A DNA stretch of 64,000 nt. Source: Planctomyces sp. SH-PL62. GTDB lineage: Bacteria > Planctomycetota > Planctomycetia > Planctomycetales > Planctomycetaceae. The stretch covers positions 39,034-103,033 of the forward strand of contig CAMDEA010000006.1 in the NCBI GenBank assembly GCA_945893045.1, in the 5' to 3' direction. Below, piece by piece: positions 42,750 to 50,484 of this stretch. Numbering within the stretch: the first letter of the stretch is position 1; the number at the start of each line of letters is the position of its first letter. The notes beneath the pieces were generated by a model that made no database searches, had not been told where the DNA came from, and saw only the letters and a list, made by a program, of their open reading frames with translations. A program made the translations under genes and the position numbers.

Positions 42750-44510
42750 CTAACGGACGAGCTGAGGACAAATCTTGAAAAGTTCACCTTGCAGATAATT
42801 GTCAACGCCTCGTGAGAGGCCCAGCCATTCGGCGTGAGTCGCAATATCCTTGCACTTAGGAATCGTCAGCCGCCGGATGACGGCCTTCAGTTCGGGGATC
42901 GAGTGCGGCGTGACGCTGATCCTCCGAATCCCCAAGCCGATCAGCAGCGGGAGAAACTTCGGATCAGAACTCATTTGACCGCACACGGTCACGGGGATTT
43001 TTCGGTCGGGCTTATCGGCGGCCTCCACAACCATGCGGATCAATCGCAGGATCGCGGGGTCGCCGGTGCGATAGAGGCTGGAGACTGCCGGATCGCCGCG
43101 GTCAACCGCGAGGGTGTATTGGATTAGGTCGTTCGTGCCAATGGAGAAGAAGTCGACCTCCGCCGCGAAATGGTCCGCCAGAATCGCTGCCGAGGGCACC
43201 TCAACCATCATTCCCAGCGGCACATCGCGAGGAAACGGCTCGCCCGCCTCGTCGAGGTCGTCCATCACATCGCGAACGACCATCTTCGCCTGCCGGAATT
43301 CGTTCAACGACGAGATCAGCGGAAACATGATTTTGACACTGCCGGGGGGAGCTTTGGCGGCCGCGCGGAGAATCGCTCGAAGCTGGGTTTTGAATCCTTC
43401 CCGATACTGCAAACTGATCCGGATGCTGCGCAATCCGAGCGCTGAATTCGTGGATTCGGCCAGGAGACCGCCGACGCTCGGCACCTTGTCCGCGCCTAGA
43501 TCCAGTGTGCGAATCACGACTTCTCGTCCGCCCAATGCCTCGATCACTTTGCAATAGGCTTGATAGTGGTCTTCCTCGGACGGCTCTTGATCGACGCCCA
43601 GGTACAGGAACTCGGTGCGATACAATCCGATCCCTTCGGCTCCGCGTTCGAGGCAGTGTTCTGTCTCCGTCGGGAACTCGATATTGCCGAGCAATTGGAT
43701 GCGCTCGCCGTCAGCGGTGATCGGCTCGGCGGTCCGCTCGGTTTCGAGGGCCGCGTAGTTCGACTCATTCTTCTTTTGAGCCGCTCGTCGCTCGGCAATC
43801 ACGGACTCGATCGGGTTGATGATCACTTCACCCCGATCGCCGTCGATGATGACCAAGTCGCCGCTGGTCACTTCCGACAAAAACTCGCCAACTCCGACAA
43901 CGGCCGGCAGCTCCAGCGCACCCGCCAGAATCGCCGTGTGGCTCGTCGGTCCGCCGACCTCGGTCACGAAGCCGAGGACGAACTCACGCTTCAGATTCGC
44001 CGTCTCGCTGGGCGTCAAGTTGTGCGCGAGAATCAGGACCGGCTCGGTCAGGTCCGACATCTCCTGCCGCTGCTTGCCAAGCAATTGTCTCAGCAGGCGA
44101 TTCTTCAGGTCATAGATGTCATGCGCCCGCTCGGCGTGATAGCGACTGCCAAGCTCTTGAAAGAGCTTCGCGTATTTGTTGAGAACGATCTCGCAGGCTC
44201 GCTCAGGCGTGTTGGTCTCATCGCGGATCAGTCGTTCGACTTCGCTGATCAGTTCCGGGGACCGAGCCATCATCACATGCGCTCCGAAGATCGCCCCGTA
44301 CTCCTTGCCGAGCCGCTCGGTCGCTACCCGCTGATTTTCTTCGATGTCGGCACAGACCGCGTCGAGGGCGGCATGAAACCGTCCGACTTCCGTATCAATT
44401 TCCGACTTGCTGGTGTAATGCCGCGAGAGCTTGAAGTTCTCCGTCCCAAACAACAACGCCGGCCCGATCGCCACTCCCGGCGACACCGCAATCCCGCGTT
44501 TGACCAGCAT
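42750..44510 (-). CDS. ptsI: PTS enzyme I (phosphoenolpyruvate-protein phosphotransferase)
   Basis: 586 residues, normal for enzyme I and without a GAF domain, so not PtsP. N-terminal HPr-binding/phosphohistidine part: GIAVSPGVAIGPALLF, and the active-site loop GGPTSHTAILAGALELPAVV, where His accepts phosphate (GGRTSH is usual; here Arg is Pro). The PEP-binding TIM barrel has GIGLYRTEFLYLG, MFPLISSLNEF, GMMVEVPSAAILAD, FFSIGTNDLIQYTLA and VTVCGQMSSDP. It starts a phosphate chain with the HPr gene 136 bases upstream. It is cytoplasmic. No PTS permease is in the window, so the chain is likely regulatory or supplies EII elsewhere. Confidence 0.94.
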   Translation of the reverse strand: MLVKRGIAVSPGVAIGPALLFGTENFKLSRHYTSKSEIDTEVGRFHAALDAVCADIEENQRVATERLGKEYGAIFGAHVMMARSPELISEVERLIRDETNTPERACEIVLNKYAKLFQELGSRYHAERAHDIYDLKNRLLRQLLGKQRQEMSDLTEPVLILAHNLTPSETANLKREFVLGFVTEVGGPTSHTAILAGALELPAVVGVGEFLSEVTSGDLVIIDGDRGEVIINPIESVIAERRAAQKKNESNYAALETERTAEPITADGERIQLLGNIEFPTETEHCLERGAEGIGLYRTEFLYLGVDQEPSEEDHYQAYCKVIEALGGREVVIRTLDLGADKVPSVGGLLAESTNSALGLRSIRISLQYREGFKTQLRAILRAAAKAPPGSVKIMFPLISSLNEFRQAKMVVRDVMDDLDEAGEPFPRDVPLGMMVEVPSAAILADHFAAEVDFFSIGTNDLIQYTLAVDRGDPAVSSLYRTGDPAILRLIRMVVEAADKPDRKIPVTVCGQMSSDPKFLPLLIGLGIRRISVTPHSIPELKAVIRRLTIPKCKDIATHAEWLGLSRGVDNYLQGELFKICPQLVR

Positions 44511-44565
44511 GTTGCTCACGAAAAACAAATTCCTCGTCGTTGAATAACTCGTCAAACCTGATGTC

Positions 44566-44622
44566 GCCGCGATTCGCCAGAACGCGGGCGAACAGCCGAC
44601 CCGCGTTCTGGCGAAACGCGGC
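44566..44622. repeat. Inverted repeat between HPr and enzyme I genes
   Basis: 23-bp arms, 44566-44588 and 44600-44622 (GCCGCGATTCGCCAGAACGC at the head), one mismatch, loop 11 bases. It is inside a probable operon, so it may act as an attenuator or processing site. Confidence 0.87.
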
Positions 44623-44646
44623 TACGAGAATTTCGGCCACAGCAGC

Positions 44647-44922
44647 CTAATCCGCGAAGTTCGACTCAAACAACTGCACGACCTTCGCCAGCGCCTCGTC
44701 TGCCCGATCGCCGGAGGCCCGCAGTTCGAGTTGATCGCCGAACGCCGCCGCCAAGCCCATCAGATCGAAGATGTTCTTGATGTCGGCATCGAGCGAGCCT
44801 TTGCGAATGCGCACGTCGCAACCGAGGCCGTTCGCCAGCTTCACCAGCCGCGAGCACGGCACCAGGTGCAGGCCGTTTTCCAGCCTGACAGTCACGGTGT
44901 GCGAGACGGATTGTCCGCCCAT
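44647..44922 (-). CDS. ptsH: HPr-like phosphocarrier with altered active site
   Basis: 91 residues with the HPr fold: VTVRLENGLHLVPCSRLVKL, LGCDVRIRKG and IKNIFDLMGLAAAFGDQLEL. The phospho-accepting His is kept (His19), but the normal NGLHARPA reads NGLHLVPC, so the Arg that stabilises phosphohistidine (Arg17 in E. coli) is Val. The regulatory Ser46 position is Asn (KNIF instead of KSIM), so HPr-kinase control is unlikely. It sits between an EIIA gene (28-base gap) and enzyme I. It may be a slow or dedicated phosphocarrier similar in role to NPr. Confidence 0.85.
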   Translation of the reverse strand: MGGQSVSHTVTVRLENGLHLVPCSRLVKLANGLGCDVRIRKGSLDADIKNIFDLMGLAAAFGDQLELRASGDRADEALAKVVQLFESNFAD

Positions 44923-44950
44923 AAAAGTTCCAAGGTGCGTCGCCGGAGCA

Positions 44951-45424
44951 TTAACCCAGTTGATTATTGTCTGCCTCGTTGAGCAGCGTGATGACATCTT
45001 CCTTGGTTTTGGCCTGTCGCAGAAAGTTGCAAAAGTTCTGATTCCGCAGATGCCGCGAAATGTTTTCCAAGCCGCGCAAGTGATCTCCCGGCCGATCCGG
45101 TGGCGAGACCAGCAGGAACAGAATGTGGACCTGCCCGCCATCGAGACTTTGAAAGTCCACGCCATCCCTCGTCAGAGCAATGGCCGCCACCAACTTGCTG
45201 ACCGAAACGTGCTTCGTGTGCGGCACGGCGACTCCGTTGCCGATACCCGTCGAGCCTAACTCTTCTCGCTTGAGAATGGCGGCCACAATACTGTCTTCAC
45301 TTTCCGCAGGCACAATTCCCGCCACCTTGAGCGCACCAACCAACCCGCGAATCGCTCCTTCTTTGTTCGTCACCTGCATGTCAGTGACGATCGCGCTCGG
45401 GACCACAAAATCCATTAACTTCAT
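44951..45424 (-). CDS. PTS EIIA domain protein (fructose/nitrogen type, PtsN-like)
   Basis: 157 residues, single EIIA type-2 domain. Active-site segment: [16 protein letters not shown] (phosphorylated His69), preceded by the conserved [15 protein letters not shown]. Stand-alone EIIA-Ntr proteins regulate potassium transport, sigma-54 or stress pathways according to their phosphorylation state and do not carry sugar. Order in the transcript: HPF, EIIA, HPr, enzyme I. The E. coli rpoN-hpf-ptsN-rapZ-ptsO cluster has the same core. A weak sigma-54 promoter candidate lies 6 kb away. Start at 45424 chosen over 45475, which adds unrelated residues. Confidence 0.88.
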   Translation of the reverse strand: MKLMDFVVPSAIVTDMQVTNKEGAIRGLVGALKVAGIVPAESEDSIVAAILKREELGSTGIGNGVAVPHTKHVSVSKLVAAIALTRDGVDFQSLDGGQVHILFLLVSPPDRPGDHLRGLENISRHLRNQNFCNFLRQAKTKEDVITLLNEADNNQLG

Positions 45425-45524
45425 GAAAGACACTCCTCTCGAATCAAAAAAGATGCCCCAGCCGGGCCATCTCAAACTTCAAAATCCTCGCCATCCTCGA
45501 ACGACCCCGGAAACGAACGCCACG

Positions 45525-45854
45525 TCACTCAGTCTCGTCTTGAACTTTGGGCAACTCGTGCCGGTGATGGTTCTGCACTTTCTCTTTGTACTTGTGAATT
45601 TGCTGCTCGATCTTGTGCAGCGTCTTGTCGAACGCGATCTGAGCTTGATCGTCTTCGTCGTGAGCCACGAAGTCATGCTTGTGCTCGGCGTCGACGAGGA
45701 TTTCGACTTTCGCGTGGCTGTTTTCGAAGCTGACGACCACGTTGATGGCGGTGATCCGCTCAAAGTACGTCAGCAGGTTTTCGACCTTTTCGGCCATGTA
45801 GGCCCGCACGTCATCTTTGACGTGCCCGTGACGGCAAGTGATTTCCACGTGCAC
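45525..45854 (-). CDS. hpf: Ribosome hibernation promoting factor, short form
   Basis: 109 residues: the HPF/RaiA domain alone, without the C-terminal dimerisation domain of long HPF. Blocks: VEITCRHGHVKDDVRAYMAE, INVVVSFENSHAKVEILVDA and KTLHKIEQQIHKYKEKVQNH. Binds the 30S decoding centre and silences ribosomes in stationary phase. The start codon is GTG with AGGAGA at good spacing (no ATG nearby). First gene of the PTS operon, 100 bases ahead of EIIA. The gap carries no clear terminator, so co-transcription is probable. Confidence 0.88.
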   Translation of the reverse strand: MHVEITCRHGHVKDDVRAYMAEKVENLLTYFERITAINVVVSFENSHAKVEILVDAEHKHDFVAHDEDDQAQIAFDKTLHKIEQQIHKYKEKVQNHHRHELPKVQDETE

Positions 45855-45944
45855 GGTGCAATCTCCTGAGGTGTTGTTGTGTGTTGTCGGGAGCGGATTC
45901 TATCGAGGCCGTATCGGCAGCCACAAGTAGCCATGTCGAGTGAA

Positions 45945-46032
45945 GGGGTCGGGAGTCATTTTCCTGCCGCCGTCGTTGAACCATCCATCGCATCACCAGC
46001 AAATCGGCGGCAGGAAAAAGACTCCCGACCCC
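45945..46032. repeat. Inverted repeat, family F4, third copy
   Basis: 27-bp arms, 45945-45971 and 46006-46032, one mismatch, loop 34 bases. The right arm ends 4 bases from the stop codon of the PLP enzyme gene on the minus strand. Confidence 0.9.
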
Positions 46033-46036
46033 GTGG

Positions 46037-47179
46037 CTACGCGCGATCCAACGCCTGCCGCATGTCTTCCACCAAGTCATCGGGATTTTCAATTCCGACT
46101 GACACACGAATCGTCTTGTCCGTGATTCCCGCCGCTTGCCGAGCCTCCGGAGTCATCGAAGCGTGGCTCATCGTTTCCGGATACTCCATCAACGACTCAA
46201 CCCCTCCCAGCGAGATCGCCATTTGGAAATACCGAGTGCCCGTCAGCACCTTCTCGGCCTGAGCGCGTCCACCGCGGATATCAAAGCTGAGCATCGCTCC
46301 GAACCCGCGCTGTTGTCGTTTCGCCAATTCATGCTGCGGATGGCTGGGGAGTCCTGGGTAATAGACCCGCTCGATCTTGGGATGCTCCGACAGCATCTTG
46401 GCGAGCACCATCGCGCCGCGCTGATGAGCTTCCATTCTCAACCCCAGCGTCTTGATGCCGCGCAGCACCAGCCACGCATCAAACGGCGAGCAACCCAACC
46501 CCAGCGCATTGTGGATAAACGCGATTCGCTCCGCCTGAGCCTGATGCCGAGTCACCACCGCTCCCCCCACGACGTCCGAGTGCCCGTTGAGGTACTTCGT
46601 CGTCGAGTGAACCACCACGTCCACACCGAACTCAAAGGGGCGTTGCAGATACGGCGACAAGAACGTGTTGTCCGCGATCGTGGTGACTCCGGCCTCTTTC
46701 GCAACCGCCGTGATCGCCGCCATGTCCACCAGATTCAGCAGCGGGTTGCTGGGCGTCTCGATCCAGATGCACTTCGTTTGCGGCGTCAATGCGGCCCGCA
46801 CATTGACCACATCGCTCATGTCGATGAATGAGAACGTCAACCCGTATTCCGAGAGCACCCGGTAGAACAGCCGAAACGTCCCGCCATAGATGTCGTGGCT
46901 CGCGATGATGTGATCGCCCGGCTTGAAGAGGTACATCACGCAAGTGATCGCCGCCATGCCGGTGCATGTCGCTTTGCAATCAATTCCCCCTTCGAGGGCC
47001 GCAATGTTTTCCTCCAACGCTTGCCGAGTGGGATTCCCGGATCGCGTGTAGTCAAACCCTTTGTTGGTCTGCAAATCATCCCAGCGAAACGTCGACGTCG
47101 GATAAATCGGCGTGATGCAGCTATTGTAAGTCGAGTCCTTAGCGACCCCGACATGCACGCACTTCGTTTCAAATCGCAT
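46037..47179 (-). CDS. Cys/Met metabolism PLP enzyme (cystathionine gamma-synthase/lyase type)
   Basis: 380 residues, typical length. PLP-binding Lys in VVHSTTKYLNGHSDVVGG. N-terminal FETKCVHVGVAKDSTYNSCI, TRSGNPTRQALEENIAALEG, KCIWIETPSNPLLNLVDMAA and C-terminal SLGGVESLMEYPETMSHASM fit cystathionine gamma-synthase, gamma-lyase or methionine gamma-lyase. The exact reaction cannot be settled by motif. A methionine gamma-lyase activity would release methanethiol, the substrate of the MddA-like enzyme elsewhere in the window, but this link is speculative. Start 47179 follows GGGGGACGGGA. ATG at 47194 is possible. Divergent from the SDR gene across an F5 palindrome. Confidence 0.87.
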   Translation of the reverse strand: MRFETKCVHVGVAKDSTYNSCITPIYPTSTFRWDDLQTNKGFDYTRSGNPTRQALEENIAALEGGIDCKATCTGMAAITCVMYLFKPGDHIIASHDIYGGTFRLFYRVLSEYGLTFSFIDMSDVVNVRAALTPQTKCIWIETPSNPLLNLVDMAAITAVAKEAGVTTIADNTFLSPYLQRPFEFGVDVVVHSTTKYLNGHSDVVGGAVVTRHQAQAERIAFIHNALGLGCSPFDAWLVLRGIKTLGLRMEAHQRGAMVLAKMLSEHPKIERVYYPGLPSHPQHELAKRQQRGFGAMLSFDIRGGRAQAEKVLTGTRYFQMAISLGGVESLMEYPETMSHASMTPEARQAAGITDKTIRVSVGIENPDDLVEDMRQALDRA

Positions 47180-47191
47180 GTTCCCGTCCCC

Positions 47192-47260
47192 CATTCGCGC
47201 TCCACTGAATTCGCGCGGCCATCAGAAAAGTTGCCGCGCGAATTCAGTGGAGCGCGAATG
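47192..47260. repeat. Perfect inverted repeat, family F5, second copy
   Basis: 28-bp perfect arms, 47192-47219 and 47233-47260 (CATTCGCGCTCCACTGAATT at the head), loop 13 bases. In a divergent gap, 12 bases from the start codon of the PLP enzyme gene. Confidence 0.92.
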
Positions 47261-47425
47261 AACCGCAATACTCGTCACCAAGGCGCGTCGGGCTAGTTTT
47301 TGATCTCGCCGATAGGTTAGTCGCTCCCAATCAACGGTCGCAAACAACCGTCCGACAATTGCGAATCCAACCGAGGTCAGGTCTCATAGTTGGCCTCAAA
47401 ACCCGCGAACGATCACAGGCACTCC

Positions 47426-48184
47426 ATGAATCAATCTTCCTTTCTGATTGCTGGCGGCAGTTCCGGTTTAGGAGCCGCATGTGCGCGGCGACTGGCCGAT
47501 CGTGGCACAGGCTGCGTCATCGCAGACCTTCAACCGCCAGACGACACACTGCAACAAGGACTCGGCGACCGCTGTCTCTTCTGCCCGACCGACGTGACTG
47601 ACGAGTCCGCCGTGCAGACGGCATTGCAAACCGCACAGGATCGTTTCGGCCCAGTGCGCGGCGTCGTGATCTGCGCGGGAATCATTCGCGGCGAGCGAAT
47701 TCTCGGAGCCAGTGGCCCGTTCGATCTGAATCTGTTTCGGCGAGTCATCGAGGTCAACCTGGTGGGAACATTCAACGTGCTGCGATTGGCCGCACAAGTC
47801 ATGCGCGACAACGTGCCGAATGCCGACGGAGAACGGGGCGTCATCATCACGACTTCCTCCGTGGCCGCGTTCGAGGGCCAGATCGGTCAAGCCGCGTATG
47901 CCGCCTCGAAAGGGGGCGTCGCCTCGCTGACATTGCCGGCGGCCCGCGAGTTAGCCCGGTTCGGTATTCGCGTGGTCTCGATCGCGCCGGGTGTGTTCGA
48001 GACACCGATGGTGCAACAACTCCCAGAGAAAGTGCGGCAATCACTGGAAGCTCAAACCGTCTTTCCAACTCGGCTCGGTCGCCCCGAGGAATTCACGTCG
48101 CTCGTGCTGCAAATCCTCGACAACCCGATGCTCAACGGCGACGTCATCCGACTCGACGGCGGCATGCGCATGGGAGCGAAGTAG
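47426..48184 (+). CDS. Short-chain dehydrogenase/reductase (3-hydroxyacyl-CoA dehydrogenase type 2-like)
   Basis: 252 residues. NAD site IAGGSSGLGAACARRLADRG, NAG-like VICAGIIRGE, catalytic Ser in VIITTSSVAAFEGQIG, and Tyr/Lys in AYAASKGG. The GQIGQAAYAASKGGVASLTL block resembles HSD17B10/FadB2x-type 3-hydroxyacyl-CoA dehydrogenases, fitting the convergent acyl-CoA dehydrogenase gene next door. The stop TAG is inside a hairpin arm shared with that neighbour. The substrate assignment is moderate. Confidence 0.83.
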   Translation: MNQSSFLIAGGSSGLGAACARRLADRGTGCVIADLQPPDDTLQQGLGDRCLFCPTDVTDESAVQTALQTAQDRFGPVRGVVICAGIIRGERILGASGPFDLNLFRRVIEVNLVGTFNVLRLAAQVMRDNVPNADGERGVIITTSSVAAFEGQIGQAAYAASKGGVASLTLPAARELARFGIRVVSIAPGVFETPMVQQLPEKVRQSLEAQTVFPTRLGRPEEFTSLVLQILDNPMLNGDVIRLDGGMRMGAK

Positions 48185-48208
48185 GTCAGGCTTTCCAGCC
48201 TGACCTAC
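48181..48208. terminator. Hairpin holding the stop codons of two convergent genes
   Basis: Arms GTAGGTCAGGCT (48181-48192) and AGCCTGACCTAC (48197-48208), loop TTCC. TAG 48182-48184 ends the SDR gene and its mirror TAG (48207-48205, minus strand) ends the acyl-CoA dehydrogenase gene. A compact bidirectional terminator, although no T run follows. Confidence 0.85.
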
Positions 48209-49935
48209 AAGACCGCTCGCGCAGTCTCTTCAATCGCGACGTTGTCGTTGTCGCGAAGACGCAGCAGCGCTTCGCGGATTCGGCGGGCTGACTGTTGCAA
48301 AAACAAGTTCGCGGCAGGTTGCAAACCTGCCCCACGGTCGGCGTCGAGGCGTGCGAGCACGCAGCATGAGGCAAACAGTTCCATCGCCGCTTCGGCGATC
48401 GGTTCTTGTACGAGTTGCCGTTCCAGGATTTCTTCGCGGTGACGAATCAGAGATTTCTGGACGGTCAGTCCGAAGCGATGAATCAGGCGGCTGAGTGTTT
48501 CGGCGTGCGGAACTAACACCGGCGACTGCACCGGCACGGCGGGGCGATTGAACCGGCGCGAAACTTCTTCCGATACGAAACTGGTCAGCGTTCCAAAGCC
48601 ATGCCACGGATGATGCAGTGCTTCCCATACGGAGCGCAGCCGCTCGCCCGGTTCGCGCATGCCGACGAGTGCGATGAACGACGTCAGCACTTCGTTGGCT
48701 CCTTCGCCGATTTGGTTGATCCGCGCGTCGCGCAACATGCGTTCGAGCGGCCGGTCGCAGAAGTAGGCGGCTCCGCCGTAAACCTGGAACGCATCGTTCA
48801 CGATCGTCCACAGCCGCTCGGTGCTCCACACCTTCAGCATCGCCGTTTCGAGCATGTAGTCTTCGAGGCCGCGATCAATCAGGCCGGCGGTGACGCTGGT
48901 CATCGCTTCCATCGCGTAGGTCCACGCGGCCATGCGAGCCAGCTTCTTTTGCACGAGCGGGAACTCGCCCAACGTGCGACCGAATTGTTTCCGAACGCGA
49001 GCGTGTTCGGTCGCCAATCGCAAGCAAGTCTTCGCCGCGCCGGTGCAGCAAGCTCCGAACGTCGTGCGGCCGAAGTCGAGCACCGTCAGCGCGACCTTCA
49101 ACCCTTTGCCCAGCGGGCCGAGGATGTTTTCTTTCGGGACCGGCATGTTCTCGAACGCCAGCTTGGCGGTCGCGGTGCCGCGAATCCCCAGCTTCTCCAT
49201 GCGCGGCTCGACCACGCGAAAGCCCGGCAGGTCGGGCGTGACCAGAAACGCGGTGACGGCCGTGTCGCTGCGGCCGGGGACGACCGTGCGAGCCATCACC
49301 GTCAGCACATCGGCGATCGCGCCGTTGGTGATGTACCGCTTCTCACCGTTGAGCACGTAATGCGAACCGTCCGCTGACAACTTCGCTTGCGTCTGCACGT
49401 TGCTCGCGTCCGATCCGGCTTCCGGTTCCGTCAGAGCGAACGCCGCCAACTTGCGGCCGTGAATCAAGTCGGGCAGCCAGCGTTGCTGCTGCGACTCGGT
49501 TCCGAACAACAACAGTGCTCTCATGCCGATCGAATGGTGCGCGTTGACGAAGATCGACGTCGCGCTGCATCGCCCGCCCAACTCTTCGAGGATGCGGCAG
49601 TAGGCCAGTTGCGAGAATCCGCGTCCACCCATCGCTTCGGGAGCCGTCATGCCCAGCACACCAAGCCGCGCCAGACCGTCGATCACGCTGCGCGGGATAT
49701 CAGCCTGACGGTCGATCGCGTCCGGATCGAGATGCTCGTTGCAGTACGCACGCAGTTCGCTGAGTGAGTCATCGACATGGAGTTGCTCGGTGCCCGACAG
49801 ACGCGGATACGGCAGCACCAGTTCTGCGGCGAAGCGTCCCGCGAATAATTCTTTGGCGACGCTTCGCTGAGGCGGTCCCGCGAAGAGTAATTCCTCAGCC
49901 TGCTTGACCTGCTTGTCACGTTCGGTATTCGTCAT
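48205..49935 (-). CDS. Acyl-CoA dehydrogenase, VLCAD/ACAD9-like
   Basis: 576 residues, longer than the 380-residue classic form. Residues about 50-430 are the FAD-binding core: APEAMGGRGFSQLAYCRILE, FALTEPEAGSDASNVQTQAK, MEKLGIRGTATAKLAFENMP, FGRTLGEFPLVQKKLARMAA and RMLRDARINQIGEGANEVLT. A roughly 140-residue helical C-terminal extension, as in mitochondrial VLCAD and ACAD9, suggests long-chain substrates and membrane association. Converts acyl-CoA to 2-enoyl-CoA in beta-oxidation. It lies tail to tail with the SDR gene, with stops in one hairpin. Start codon ATG at 49935 follows a weak purine stretch. Confidence 0.88.
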   Translation of the reverse strand: MTNTERDKQVKQAEELLFAGPPQRSVAKELFAGRFAAELVLPYPRLSGTEQLHVDDSLSELRAYCNEHLDPDAIDRQADIPRSVIDGLARLGVLGMTAPEAMGGRGFSQLAYCRILEELGGRCSATSIFVNAHHSIGMRALLLFGTESQQQRWLPDLIHGRKLAAFALTEPEAGSDASNVQTQAKLSADGSHYVLNGEKRYITNGAIADVLTVMARTVVPGRSDTAVTAFLVTPDLPGFRVVEPRMEKLGIRGTATAKLAFENMPVPKENILGPLGKGLKVALTVLDFGRTTFGACCTGAAKTCLRLATEHARVRKQFGRTLGEFPLVQKKLARMAAWTYAMEAMTSVTAGLIDRGLEDYMLETAMLKVWSTERLWTIVNDAFQVYGGAAYFCDRPLERMLRDARINQIGEGANEVLTSFIALVGMREPGERLRSVWEALHHPWHGFGTLTSFVSEEVSRRFNRPAVPVQSPVLVPHAETLSRLIHRFGLTVQKSLIRHREEILERQLVQEPIAEAAMELFASCCVLARLDADRGAGLQPAANLFLQQSARRIREALLRLRDNDNVAIEETARAVL

Positions 49936-50484
49936 GGAGTGATTCCTTGAACGTCGGCACCAGGAGCATCGACCACGATGTGGCGAGTGTGCCGGTCTGA
50001 ATGTGTTGGATCAAGTGGATCAATTGTGGCTGATCCCGGAGGGATCGCAGCCATTAGCCGGTGGTTGAGTCCGCCAGGGCGGACGACACCACCGGAAGAC
50101 CCATCATTCATCACGTTGCATCCCGGTAGGGATGCCAGCCGTTGGGCGAGATCGAGCTGTGACCCCTGCCGGGGTCAAATCATTTGTCACCGAGTTTTCC
50201 GGGGGTGTCGTCGCTGCGCTCCTCGACCCCCGGCTAATTGCTGCGATCCCTACGGGATCAATACATTGCGAATGGCAATCACTTGGCGAATCAAGTTTCC
50301 CCACAAACAACTTTTGGACGAACCATTTTGCGATACCTGCCGCGCCAGTCGCTGGATGCTGCAAATTCTCACGCTCGACATCACAATGCCCGCCTTCCCG
50401 CCGCGGCCTGGAATTCATCAAGAGCCTTGATGACCAACCGGGTTGCTCAATCCCTCGTTGTTGATTTCCGAAGGAGTCCCGCTG
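49936..50484. other. 549-base divergent gap with an F8 array
   Basis: Between the acyl-CoA dehydrogenase and the EF-hand/PQQ gene. Positions 50020-50262 are an F8 palindromic array. The remaining ~220 bases before 50485 probably hold the promoter. AAGGAG at 50471-50476 is the ribosome-binding site. No gene supported. Confidence 0.6.
50020..50262. repeat. Composite palindromic array, family F8, third copy
   Basis: Arms 50055-50096 and 50198-50236 (TAGCCGGTGGTTGAG at the head, diverged centres), with small palindromes GATCCCGGAGGGATC (50032-50046), GCATCCCGGTAGGGATGC (50118-50135), GACCCCTGCCGGGGTC (50161-50176) and GATCCCTACGGGATC (50245-50259). Confidence 0.88.

Noticed and set aside
42217..42753. 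178-codon plus-strand open frame in the rng leader
   Set aside because: No ribosome-binding site, no family, and the region is better explained as leader with hairpins.
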